64,000 nt of DNA from contig CM060201.1 in the NCBI GenBank assembly GCA_030562195.1, positions 36,376,067-36,440,066 on the forward strand. The letters are read 5' to 3'. A program made the translations under genes and the position numbers. This document shows, piece by piece, positions 1 to 12,400 of the stretch. Within the stretch, counting starts at the first letter, position 1. Every line of letters begins with the position of its first letter. The notes under the pieces were generated by a model. The model was not told the DNA's origin, made no database searches, and was given only the letters and a program-made list of their open reading frames with translations. This DNA comes from Nipponacmea schrenckii (lineage: Eukaryota > Mollusca > Gastropoda > Lottiidae).

Positions 1-895
1 ATGAATGTGTAATACAGTAATTAGGAGTGTTAAAGTGGGTAAAAGGGCTACAGTAAATGAATGTGTAATACAGTGATTAGGAGTGTTAAAGTGAGTAGAA
101 GGGTTACAGTAAATGGAAGTGTAATACAGTAATTAGGAATGTTAAAGTGAGTAGAAGGGTTACAGTAAATGGAAGTGTAATACAGTAATAAGGAGTGTTA
201 AAGTAAGTAGAAGGGTTACAGTAAATGAATGTGTAATACAGTAATTAGAAGTGTTAAAGTGAGTAGACGGGTTACAGTAAATGAATGTGTAATACAGTAA
301 TTAGGAGTGTTAAAGTGAGTAGAAGGGTTACAGAAAATGGAAGTGTAATAGAGTAATTAGGAGTGTTAAAGTGAGTAGAAGGGTTACAGCAAATGGAAGT
401 GTAATACAGTAATTAGGAGTGTTAAAGTGAGTAGACGGGTTACAGTAAATGAATGTGTAATACAGTAATTAGGAGTGTTAAAGTAAGTAGAAGGGTTACA
501 GTAAATGAAAGTGTAATACAGTAATTAGGAGTGTTAAAGTAAGTAGAAGGTTACAGTAAATGAATTTGTAATACAGTAATTAGGAGTGTTAAAGTGAGTA
601 GACGGGTTACAGTATATGAATGTGTAATATAGTAATTAGGAGTGTTAAAGTGAGTAGACGGGTTACAGTAAATGAATGTGTAATACAGTAATTAGGAGTG
701 TTAAAGTGAGTAGACGGGTTACAGTAAATGAATGTGTAATACAGTAATTAGGAGTGTTAAAGTGAGTAGAAGGGTTACAGTAAATGGAAGTGTAATACAG
801 TAATTAGGAGTGTTAAAGTGAGTAGAAGGGTTACAGTAAATGGAAGTGTAATACAGTAATTAGGAGTGTTAAAGTGATTAGAAGGGTTACAGTAA
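1..895. repeat. 56-bp minisatellite array
   Basis: About sixteen head-to-tail copies of a 56-bp unit run from the window edge, so the true left end is not visible. Units differ by a few substitutions such as ggaagtg versus gaatgtg. Each unit contains a gtgagtag or gtaagtag stretch, which resembles a 5' splice donor. The array lies upstream of the first visible NXPE exon and is probably intronic (inference). Confidence 0.93.
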
Positions 896-1200
896 ATGGA
901 AGTGTTAACGTAAGTAGAAGTGTTAAAGTAAGTAGAAGGGTAACAGTACGTAGGAGTGTTAAAGTAAGTAGGAGTGTTAAAGTAAGTAAGAGTGTTAAAG
1001 TAGGTAAGAGTGTCAAAGTAAGTAAGAGTTTTAAAGTGAGTAGAAGGGTTACAGTAAGTAGGAGTGTTAAAGTAAGTAGGAGTGTTAACGTAAGTAGAAG
1101 CGTTAAAGTAAGTAGAAGGGTAACAGTAAGTAGGGTGTTAAAGTAAATAATGATGTTAAAGTAAGTGGACGTGATAAAGTAAATAACGGTGTTAAATAGA
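896..1200. repeat. 18-bp sub-repeat array continuing the 56-bp array
   Basis: The 56-bp array passes into shorter units built on gtaagtaggagtgttaaa (18 bp, about fifteen copies). Since 56 is close to three times 18, the longer unit probably arose from three diverged 18-bp units (inference). Both strands stay open here only because 18 is a multiple of three, so no protein is called. Confidence 0.88.
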
Positions 1201-1475
1201 GTAAGATAAGTAAGATTAATATAAGTTTGATTGTTATATATTATCTCTTTTAAAACAACAGCTGGAATCACATGGTCCAAATCATTATTATTGTCAACTC
1301 TGTTAACTTTACAGTTATTTCATTCTATTTATATTTTCATAATTTATGTACGCTGCTTGTTTTAAGCATGACATTGTATTTTCTGTTGAATCCCCCCCCC
1401 CCCCCACGAAAGAAAGGAATTCATACTGATTGGACACAACATCAAAGTGTTTAAATTATAATGTTTCTATTTTAG

Positions 1476-3661
1476 AATCCTGCATTCACTGAAGTTTCTT
1501 CCCAACATTGAACCAAAACCGTTCTACAGTCAAACTACGCCAAAAAATAAACTGATATTACCTGGAAGACTAACACCTTCTCTGGAAGGAAATGATCTAA
1601 AACATAGTGAAGATATATTTAATAAGTTTATCTCCGAGAATGTGATATACGTTAAAGACCCTAATGCTGACAACTATTTTATAGATGGTGAGAGGGAAAT
1701 ATTGGGGGAGGGCGATGTCAAGGATATTCGTGATCTTCCTAGTGCTGATAATTCTACCATTTCAACCAACAAAATAGTGTTTAACCAATCTGACTCGATC
1801 AATGTGAAGATACAACTATTCAATGGATTCGGTCAGCTTGTGAAGCGAGGTGGTGATGACATCCGAGTGTGGATTACGGGGAAGAACTACAAGACCGGTG
1901 CGGATGTTTACGATCTGCACAATGGGACCTATACGGCTACGACTAGAGCCTACTGGACCGGTGAAGCACAAATACACGTCTCCATAGCTTATACACGTGA
2001 AGAAATAAGAATTCTGTTACGAAGTCGACGCGAGTCAAAAGTACTACGGTATTCTGTGGGGAGATTTTTTCGAGATGGCGACGTTTTTATGACACTGTGT
2101 TCGCCTTTTCATGATATACCACTATATCCACGAGTATGTAACTTAACCAACTTTAATCTCAATCCATATTATTGTGGACAACCAAACTCGACAAAAGTTA
2201 CTTGTTCTGATTTACGGATATTGCATACCATAAATTATAGTAAACAACGTATGAATGAGTTGGAGAGGCGATTATTATCTCGGTAAGCTATATAATTATC
2301 ACATTGGTCAATAATAGACGACTGATAAAGCTTTAGTTTCGAACAAGGGTGGGTCTGGTTAATGAAAGTAAACGAAGTGATTATAGAATTTTAAATTGAG
2401 GGGGTCGGGAAAACGACAATTCTTGCCATGACCATGCTGTAAACAAAGTAATTTGGTATTTTATTGTTTGTTTGAAAGACCACAGATTGTATTTTTTATT
2501 CTATGTCTTCGCCTACAGGGTAAACAGAGTCAATGAAATAAAATCAAAAATTATTAATATTAACAAAGGTAAGTTAACGTATTGTTTCTTCTTGATTGAT
2601 ATTTAAAAATGATCGTAAAATTCCTAAATTTATTTTTTCAAGCAACCTACACTCTCAACACGCCAACCACGTCCTCCAGCGTCACCACCTCGATGACCCC
2701 AGAATACATTGTTTGTCGAAATATGCATTATTTCAATGTTATATTATTGTCATTAATATATAGCTTATATAAAATACAGAAATTCATGCTATTTTTTTTT
2801 ATTTTCCATTTAAATAATTCTATAACCAGATAATACAGTAATATTTCAAATCGATATTTTATAATTTAAGGTCAGAATGTGAATTTACCCACCTGTGGTT
2901 CCTACAATTCAAGATTAACATGGACGAACACAGCTCCTCTGGGTTATTTTCATAACAACAAATGGTATCCTTCATTCTGTCAAGGGCAAATAACTCGTCA
3001 GAGACTATTGCGCTGTATTCGTAATTTGACAGTATATCTTGTTGGGGATTCGACAGTGCGACAAATATTTCAGTCGTTTTTGAGACTAACAGATTGTACT
3101 AATACCACATTCCTTGGAAACCCACCATATGATAGAGCACATCGATACTGTGATGTCTCAGACAGTAATTTTCGTATTGAATATGGCATCCACGGCCTAC
3201 CGTATTCCATGGTTCGAACGCCTGATCTAATAAATCAAACAAAGGCGATCGGGTTTCATTTAGACGAGATAAAATGGAGCCCGAATAAAGACAAAATGTT
3301 TGTTATGATCCATCTGTACGCTCATTTTCTATTTTTTCATACAAGTTTATTTGAAGCAAGAGTGCGGTCATTAAAGGCTCCGTTAACCAGACTTTTAAAC
3401 AGATATCCCAAAATCAAAATATTTATAAAAGGACCCCACGCTTTTACAGAAGCCGATTTTAAACCAATAGTAAAAAGCGATTATTTTGGAAAAGTTTATA
3501 GAAGAATCTTACTGAAAGAACTTTTTGAATTTCGTGATCGAGTCTACTATCTAGACTATTGGGATATGGCAGTGTCCAGTGGAAATAGACTGTTACATCC
3601 AGTCAAATCTTTTGTAGATGAAATGGTCAGGTTGTTTTTAAACCTGGCATGTGACATCTGA
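1476..3661 (+). CDS. NXPE-family protein (neurexophilin and PC-esterase domains), C-terminal three exons
   Basis: Three exons fit together: 1476-2282, 2519-2568 and 2871-3661 (stop TGA). Acceptors are tttag, ctacag and tttaag, donors are gtaagc and gtaagt, and codon phases agree at both joins. The first exon carries the neurexophilin-like Ig-type domain, with the family signatures LFNGFGQLVKRGGD, NGTYTATT and VSIAYTREE. The last exon is the PC-esterase domain: TCG and GYFHNNKWYPSFC, the GDST box with the presumed nucleophile Ser (codon near 3050), and a C-terminal LLHP carrying the presumed catalytic His. Family members are secreted or Golgi-type proteins whose PC-esterase fold resembles acyl-esterases and O-acetyltransferases; the substrate here is unknown. 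The N-terminal exons lie upstream of the window. No internal stop or frameshift is seen, so it looks functional. It could be any invertebrate NXPE paralogue, so no symbol is given. Confidence 0.88.
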
Positions 3662-3706
3662 TTAGGTTCACGATACAATACGTCAGTATTGCATTATCTG
3701 CTTAAA

Positions 3707-3716
3707 AATAAATAAA
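3707..3716 (+). terminator. Overlapping polyadenylation signals of the NXPE-like gene
   Basis: Two overlapping AATAAA hexamers lie about 46 nt after the TGA stop at 3659-3661. A short 3' UTR ending just beyond them is plausible. LINE-like sequence begins within a few dozen bases. Confidence 0.6.
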
Positions 3717-3734
3717 AATCTACAGATAGTTGAT

Positions 3735-4560
3735 TGTTACATTTATCTGGGCATGTTGCTGACAGGATTAGACTACAGTAAAATGGCACAACATGTTTCC
3801 TAGGCAGCCTCAAGAGCCCTAGGTTTAGTTATCGCCGAGACAATGAAGCTTCGTAGGTTTACCATACAGTACTTATACTAGGCTGTTGGATAGTCTAGTA
3901 TATCCAATGTTAAGCTATGGTGCCGCTATTTGGGGGATAAAGAATTTAACTGTATCGGAGCAGTTCAGCATAGATCATGTAGGTATTTCTTAGGCGTAGG
4001 CAAATATGCACCAAACACGGCTGTGAATGGATAGCAAACCTTCTGAATATGACAATTGGCCAAAAAGAATTAAGAACTATTTAAATGAAATAGGTCTATG
4101 GGAATATTTTAGTGAAGAACTATCGGAAGGTCGTTTGTTAAACTATATGTTTACCATGCGATATTTTAAAAGATGGAACAATGATGTCCAACGTAGCAAT
4201 GCAGAACGTGGCAGTGGGAGAAATAAGCTACACACCTACAGATAATTCAATCATGTATAGGGCGTGGAAGCCTATGTTTTATATAATATAACCCCAGCTC
4301 TAGCTAAATTTAGAATTGATGTTGCCCCAACTTAAAGATGAATAGCATTATCTTTGTTAATGTCCTTTATATACACATATTCGCTCAGACTTCTTGGATT
4401 TTAATCGTAATTTCTGTGTTAATTTTGATTCATTATCTGATCGTGATTAAAGGTCTGTAATTCTGTCTGATAGTAAAATTGGCAAGAAAAGAGCTAAAGC
4501 TTGCTATGATATTCAAGATAAGAAAACACTGTTTGTATATTTCTAATTAAATATTTAATC
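3735..4560 (+). pseudogene. Degenerate LINE, C-terminal part of ORF2
   Basis: Translated pieces in shifting frames give the conserved region after the reverse transcriptase of a non-LTR retrotransposon: YLG near 3745, AASRALGLVIAE, LSYGAAIWG-like residues near 3915, and CRYFLGVGKYAPNTAVNG near 3985-4030. A 72-residue open stretch follows at 4027-4245. Stops and frame changes interrupt it throughout, so it is dead. It is 5' truncated, since no RT core or endonuclease is visible, and sits directly 3' of the NXPE-like gene. An AT-rich tail with taaataaata near 4717 may be the original 3' end. Confidence 0.72.
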
Positions 4561-4739
4561 CCTTTTTACTTTTTTTACTTACTTTTCATTTTATTCATGC
4601 ATTTTTATATTGATTTTTTTATGGTGGTACTGTGATATTTTGACTGTTTCTCATAATTCTTATATTTAAATATTCAAATATATTTTGTGTTTTTAAAATT
4701 TCAAATTGGTGAGACGTAGATAAATAAATACATTTTACA

Positions 4740-5840
4740 TTTTTTAAGTTTATGACCAACCTAGACTAAAAAAACACAAAAAGCTGAAAAGCAGCATTTC
4801 TACTGCACACTAGCTCAACATCTAGCTAAATATATTTTCAAAAACACATTTAAAATCTGACTCCCCTGTCAATGTTAGCTAGTTATATGTTCAAATAATT
4901 TGACGATCGTGTACATATTACTTTCCGAGTCTCCTTGTAATATAATTGCTATTTTCCGTTAAAGAACATTGTCTAATTAAGTCAAGTATCTTCCTTGTTC
5001 CCAACAAGCGAATCACAAAGCACGAATTCCACAAGTGTGAGGGGTCCATTACACAAGTTAAACCATTATAAATGTTATGTTATTATCGACATCGGGGAAC
5101 TACATGAAACAGGAAGATCTGGTGTTACTTCTGTAACTGTAACGTATACCACCCACGGAATCTCAAACTCTGGAAGCTTAGATAAAGACAGAATTGTTAA
5201 GAAAAAGCCAATCAAATGTAACGTTTCTGAATGTAACGTTTATTGTTGATATTGGTAGATAGACGGTGTCTCTGGAGGTTCAGAAAATATAACACAGGAA
5301 CTGAAACAATTGTATATATATTTACACATTAGGAACTTCTCAAAACTACTACTACAGAATTATATCACTTCTCCTCTATATTTTGGCATATCTTTTTAGA
5401 ACAGCAGTCAACTCCCAATTCCCTCTTTCTAACCAGTACTATTCTTATATCTCTCTATCTGACCAACACCAGTCACCTTTCGTGTCTAAATTAGGCTGAC
5501 CGGTGGTATATCAGTAACTAATCCGTGCCAAATATATTAATAGTTACTAATAGTAAATGGATCAGGTTACACTTATGCTTGATATATAGATTTTTAGAAG
5601 GAGGTATGATGGCTCACCCTCCAAATGCTGCAAGCTGATTTGAGAAGGAGAGGCCCTTCCTTCAAATGCTACAAGGCCCTCAGTCGGAAATATCATGTCT
5701 TACTGACATCGCACTGAATAATATCGTCCACGAAATGTCTGGAACTCCCTACGGATTAATAGTATATTGCTTTTATTGTTATAGATGTTCGTACCTGAAA
5801 TAAAACTATATGGTGAAATAAAGCGAGTACAGCAGTCTAT
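4740..5840. other. No gene recognised; AT-rich spacer
   Basis: No supported coding exon was found. An 84-codon open stretch at 4995-5249 has no recognisable motif. A short imperfect duplication (ccctccaaatgctgcaag and a related copy) lies at about 5615-5685. The stretch is the intergenic space between the NXPE-like and VWDE-like genes. Confidence 0.6.
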
Positions 5841-5914
5841 AAGACGTCAAAAAGGTCGTCACCACCAACTTCTGGGGTAAATTTTGAAGGATCCATATTG
5901 TCGATACAGGAAAT

Positions 5915-6110
5915 TATTTAGTATGTGCAGTTTGCTACAGGCTGTGCGCGTTAAAGATCCCTCAACAGTTGGAAATCGCAAAAAAGAGAAGACTACTACC
6001 GCCGTCCTGGCAAAGTTACTCTCATTGCGCATTGCCTGGCGTTGTCCGTCTTCATTAGCCCATAAGCTGTAAAAGAGTAGGACGTAAAACTCCATTCAGT
6101 TCATTTCAAA
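5915..6110 (+). mobile_element. SINE fragment (body and 3' end)
   Basis: This stretch shares a long, alignable body with the fuller SINE at 55384-55727 on the opposite strand. Shared blocks are ctacaggctgtgc, cgttaaagat, gttggaaatcgcaaaaa, gtcctggcaaa and the 3' end gacgtaaaactccattca. The tRNA-like head is missing, so the copy is 5' truncated. It lies a few hundred bases upstream of the first VWDE-like exon. Confidence 0.7.
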
Positions 6111-6437
6111 GATCTCGCTGATATTCAGATGCGTTGAACATAATATTCTATATTATATATGATGAAATTTAACTTTTGGCTGTAGTTCTGACCATTATTA
6201 GATACCGACACTTTATAACCTGTCACAGTTTCATCCGGTCTCGGATTTTCAGGATAAAGTTCTCTTCAACACTCAAATATCAATGCCATATGAAATGTAT
6301 GGTGGGAAAATACATTACAATTTGAGGTTAGCATTATCTAATCACAACTGACGAGGAAGTCAAATTTAAAATGTTTAATTGAAATAGTAGATTCACACTG
6401 TTTATTTCGCTACCAAGATTGGTAGTGTACAGTAGAC

Positions 6438-6495
6438 ATGCTGCTATTTAGTATTCTGTGTTTTTTAACTGTTGATTTTGGATGCAGCCAGCCAG
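6438..6495 (+). CDS. VWDE-like exon 1: signal peptide
   Basis: The ATG at 6438 opens MLLFSILCFLTVDFGCSQP, a compact hydrophobic leader with a likely cleavage after GC. The exon ends in a single G before gtaaat, and the next exon at 6945 supplies the other two bases of the Gly codon, so phase supports this start. No TATA box is evident upstream. Confidence 0.75.
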
Positions 6496-9400
6496 GTAAA
6501 TATTTATACTATCTTATCGGGGTCTATTCTGTCCAAGAATACTTCGTTACGTTTTCAACCATGTACTTGCATGTTTCCAATACAAGAAAAGTACCAGTGT
6601 CCCCTCTTTGGGGTGGGGGGGGGCTGGATGAATAAGGTTTGCTTTTTGTTACTATTTAATTTCCCCATCTCTTTCATTATCATCCGATTAACAAATTGTA
6701 CCGTGACCACGTGACGGAACGGAAATTGGTTTAACTAACGTAATCGGTGGAAGTGTGGAGAGTTCTATGGTGAGAGAGTGAGCTATAAAAAATATGTGTG
6801 TCAAGAACTTCAGAGTATGAAAGTTAGATTAAATGTAAATGGGTGAAAAGAAATATATTATCTATTTATCTTTACATATATTTACATATATTTAGAAAAG
6901 ACTTAAAAGTCCTTCTATTTCACTTCTTTTTGTTTCGTTACTAGGAGATATTAACTCAGTTATTGTTACCAATTTAAGACAAGGTCCTGATTACTTCGAT
7001 CAACAGTTTATATTCGACTGTTCTTTTCAAAATCCTTATCCGTCTTATTCATTCGTATACAAGGCAACATGGTAAGTTCTTATTAGCTAAACTAGAGATG
7101 AAAATCAGTAGGAGGGTACCATCTGAATAGAACTATCTAATGTATCGAATCCGATTGATATAATATATTAGATAGTGAGATGTTATGACAACACACTTAG
7201 TTTTTATTCTCACTAAAATGAAGATATCCATGTTTGTTTTTGTGTTTTTCTCCCAGGTACCATCAATGATCTGATATTCTTTTTCTAATTATTTTGTGTC
7301 CCCATAGCAACAAAGGGTAACTATTATCCATGCTAACGATATTCAAAGTGATAAACAATACACTAATAATGGAACCCAGAAGTTTCTCTTTCATCTGAAT
7401 AGAACATGTTGGACTTTATTTTTATATTTATTCTTATAAAATTTTGATATTCTTGGTTATTTTGTGACCCATAGCAACAAATTGTTATTATAATCCATGC
7501 TTACCTATCAGAAACGATATTAAAAGTTTTAAAACAATCCAGATTTGATTCTGATTGGATGAAATATTTGAATTTAAGATGGAGTTTAGTAATTGACCAA
7601 TCAGATGACTGGAACACTAAAGTCATCTTAACTTAGCTTTTAATGATAATTCCATAGATGAATTGATTGTTAAAATATGACTTAACTTCCAAAAGGAGTT
7701 GCAAATTTCTTTGGTAGATCATGACTGACCCTGAGAAAAAAAGACAAAACGAATCCTCTATTATCCTCATGCTATTGTGAAATTTATAAACTTTCGTCCG
7801 TTAAGGTGGATTTTGTTGATATTACATGCGACAACATCAAAGTAGTCGTATATTGCGATCGTACCTGGCCGTCGACAATTGGTTTGTGAATACAATCAGC
7901 ACTATTCCTATATCAGATTTTTTAATGCAATTTGGTACGATTAATTGTATTGATGGGATCTGGTCGAATTTGATTATTTTTCCATGAGTCTTTTCTGAGT
8001 TATTGCCTTGACCTGACGCCTCAGTCAAGTTTTAATATGTATTGTATCAGTGTTATTATTTACAATAGGTATGTGGACAATGTGATGGTATACGAGTCGA
8101 ACTACACAGATTATAATGATGTCAATAAGATCAGAAGTTTAACCGATACCAGGTTAAGAGAGAGTAATATCACAACACTGGGCTTTCAGGTAACATTGTA
8201 TCAATATGTCAGCTTTTCAAATAAACACATCACTTTATAGGCCCCTGCCATTTCAATTTAAATATAGAAAACAAACTTCCTGTAATAAACTACAGATATT
8301 TTAATAAATTACTTAATTAATCGGTAAGATACATATATACTGATCGCCTTGCTATTACTTAATTAATCGGTAAGATACATATATACTGATCGCCTTACTA
8401 TTACTTAATTAATCGGTAAGATACATATATGCTGATCGCCTTGCTATTACTTAATTAATCGGTAAGATACATATATACTGATCGCCTTACTATTACTTAA
8501 TTAATCGGTAAGATACATATATACTGATCGCCTTGCTATTGCTTAATCAATCGGTAAGATACATATATACTGATCGCCTTGCTATTACTTAATTAATCGG
8601 TAAGATACATATATACTGATCGCCTTGCTATAACTTAATTAATCGGTAAGATACATATATACTGATCGCCTTGCTATTACTTAATTAATCGGTAAGATAC
8701 ATATATACTGATCGCCTTGCTATTACTTAATTAATCGGTAAGATACATATATACTGATCGCCTTGCTATAACTTAATTAATCGGTAAGATACATATATGC
8801 TGATCGCCTTGCTATTACTTAATTAATCGATAAGATATATATATACTGATCGCCTTGCTATTACTTAATTAATCGGTAAGATACATATATACTGATCGCC
8901 TTGCTATTACTTAATTAATCGGTAATATACATATATACTGATCGCCTTGCTATTACTTAATTAATCGGTAAGATACATATATGCTGATCGCCTTGCTATT
9001 ACTTAATTAATCGGTAAGATACATACATACTGATCGCCTTGCTTTCACTTAATTAATCGGTAAGATACATATATACTGATCGCCTTGCTATTACTTAATT
9101 AATCGGTAAGATACATATATACTGATCGCCTTGCTATTGCTTAATCAATCGGTAAGATACATATATACTGATCGCCTTGCTATTACTTAATTAATCGGTA
9201 AGATACATATATACTGATCGCCTTGCTATTACTTAATTAATCGGTAAGATACATATATACTGATCGCCTTGCTATTGCTTAATCAATCGGTAAGATACAT
9301 ATATACTGATCGCCTTGCTATTACTTAATTAATCGGTAAGATACATATATACTGATCGCCTTGCTATTACTTAATTAATCGGTAAGATACATATATACTG

Positions 9401-12400
9401 ATCGCCTTGCTATTACTTAAATAATCGCTAAGATACATATATACTGATCACCTTGCTATTACTTAATTAATCGTTAAGATAAATATATACTGATCGCCTT
9501 GCTATTACTTAATTAATTGGTAAGATACATATATGCTGATCGCCTTCCTTCCACTTAATTAATCGGTAAGATACATATATACTGATCGCCTTGCTATTAC
9601 TTAATTAATCGGTAAGATACATATATACTGATCGCCTTGCTATTACTTAATTAATTGGTAAGATACATATATGCTGATCGCCTTCCTTCCACTTAATTAA
9701 TCGATAAGATATATATATACTGATCGCCTTGCTATTACTTAATTAATCGGTAAGATACATATATACTGATCGCCTTCCTTCCACTTAATTAACCGGTAAG
9801 ATACATATATACTGATCGCCTTCCTTCCACTTAATTAATCGGTAAGATACATATATACTAAGAATAAATACTAAGATACATAGACCGTGGTTTAATAATG
9901 AATGCCATCAAGAGAGGCGAAAATACAGAAAAGCAAAACGACTGTATAAATCTCACAAAACACATGACACAAAACAAACTCTAAAAATGCAAGAAAAACA
10001 ATATAAAAGTATTTTGGATAAGAACATTAAAACACATAGGGGAGATCTTGCCAAAAACATAAGGGGGTTGTACTCTAAATACCCAAAGGAATATTGGAAA
10101 ATTTTGAATCGTACATGCCAAAGAAAGAAAACGTACAATCTACCACTACATACTGCACATAATTATTTTAAAAGTTTAAACTTAGTAGAAACAGACAATA
10201 TCCTTTTAAGCTCACTTTTAGACAATAAAGAGTTAGATAATGAAATTTTAGACAGCGAAATTACCGAAAAAGAGATTCTCGATACTATTAAAACGTTAAA
10301 AACTGACAAATCACCAGGGGGAGATCTCATCCTTAATGAATATCTAAAGTGTACAAATATGGTTATGCTACCTATATTTTTGAAACTATTTAATCGAATC
10401 TTGAATTCAGGGGTTATACCCACATCATGGGTTGAAGGCAATATCATACCACTGTATAAAAACAAAGGCGATCCTACAAATCCCAAATCATATAGACCAA
10501 TCACTCTCCTCTCATGTTTAGGAAAATTGTTCACCTCAATTCTAAATAACAGATTAACCAAGTTTGCTGAGAACCAAACAGGATTTAGAAAAGGCCGTTC
10601 AGTTCTTGATAACATTTTTGTAATATTCTCAATTTACAGTATCATAAACTCTAATAAAAACAAATTCTTTTGTGCATTCGTAGACTTCAAAGCCGCATTT
10701 GATAGCGTTTGGAGGGCTGGACTGTGGCAAAAACTTATTAACAGCGGAGTTCGTGGTAAATGTTTTGAGGTTATTTTTAATCTGTATAGTTCAATAAAAT
10801 CTAGAGTTGTAATTCAAACTCAGTCATCGGGACTTGTTCTTATGTAAAAATAGGTGTACCTCAAGGTGAAAACTTATCTCCTTTCCTTTTTTTCTATCTA
10901 TCTTAATGATTTAAGCAATTTTTTTGGAAGAAAGTAATTCGAACGGCCCTCGAAATCATAAAAAAATGAATTAGAACTTCGCCTTGGTATCTTTCTGAAA
11001 CTCTTTAGTATTCTTTTTGCAGACGATACCTGCTTATTATCTGAAAATTCCAAAGTTTTTACAACCCCAAACCCTTGATTTATTCTCTGTCTACTGTAAT
11101 AAAATGGCTTTTAAAAATGTAAATATAGAGAAAACAAAAGTACTTATATTTGGGCAAGGGAGACAACTACAAAATCTACGTTTTTCACCATAAAAAACCC
11201 CACGATCTAGAAATAGAAAAATGAATTTAAATATCTGGGTTTTTGATTTTCCCCAAAAAACAGGTAGCTTCTTAAAAGCGCGGAAAGTTTTTGCGGGGAT
11301 AGAGCGACGAAGGCGATGTATGCTGTTTTTAAAAAAAATGTAGATACCATAATTTACCAATAGACTGTCAACTCAAATTTTTTTGATAGTATTTTTTAAA
11401 ACCAAAATTTTTAATTTACGCATGTAAAAATCTGGGGCTTCGAAAATCTAAATATTATAAAAACAAATCCATCTAAAACTTTGTAAATATATTCTACATA
11501 TCAAGGACTAAACCCCCAAAAATTACATGGTAAAACGGCGAGCTTGGTAGACATCCGTTAAATATTGAAATAAAGGTACGAATGATAACTTTTTTGGGCT
11601 CGATTAAAAAACAAGTGAAGACACAAAATTAAGCTCTATTATATAAAAATTTAAATTACTACATCGATTAAACTTCAGCTCAATAAAAAAACAAATGGCT
11701 AAATCACATAAAAAAATATCCTTGATGATTGTGGGGCTAAGTTATATCTGGATAGACCATCAGTTCCCTAATATTTCATGGCTGAAAAAAAAAAATTAAA
11801 AATATATTAATAGATCAATTCTCCCAAACCTGGCACAGTGATTTACATAAAATCCCCAAAAAACACTCAATTACAGACTATTCAAACATAAAAATGGAAC
11901 TTGAGCTATACTTACTAAAAAATAAAAAAAAAGAAAAAAAAAATAATACTCTGTAAATTCGGAACTTCAAATTCACCCTTACCAATAGAAACTGGTAGAT
12001 GGCTAAAAAAACAACCGACAAGATAGAATATGCCCATTATGTGATAGAAAAAAAAATTGGAGATGAATATCATTATATTTTCACTTGCTCTCATTTTTTA
12101 CAATATACGATTCCAATATCTCCCGAATACTTATAAAAAAATATAACAATACCATAGCTTTTCCCCAAATATATTTAATTTCAAACAATGCAGCAAACTT
12201 AATAAACTATGTCAATTTATATTCAAAATACTTCAAAACTTTCAATCACCAATATCATTTTAATGTATTAAATGTAAATTAATGTATATCTGAATTTCTG
12301 TGAATTATTACTGATCTCTATCGATTATTGTATATATGAATTGTATATATTACTCACTCTATTGTATTTTGTATGGTATTCAATTGAATTTCTTTTAACA

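Noticed and set aside
874..1146. Open frame of 90 codons rich in VSRSVKV repeats
   Set aside because: Period of 18 bp keeps all frames of a satellite open; no gene features.
1272..1454. Short open frame with a proline run
   Set aside because: Created by a 14-C homopolymer in an intron; no homology.
4995..5249. 84-codon open frame
   Set aside because: No motif, no splice context, within AT-rich spacer.
8311..9857. CRISPR-like or integron-like array
   Set aside because: Units are contiguous without unique spacers and lie in a eukaryotic intron.
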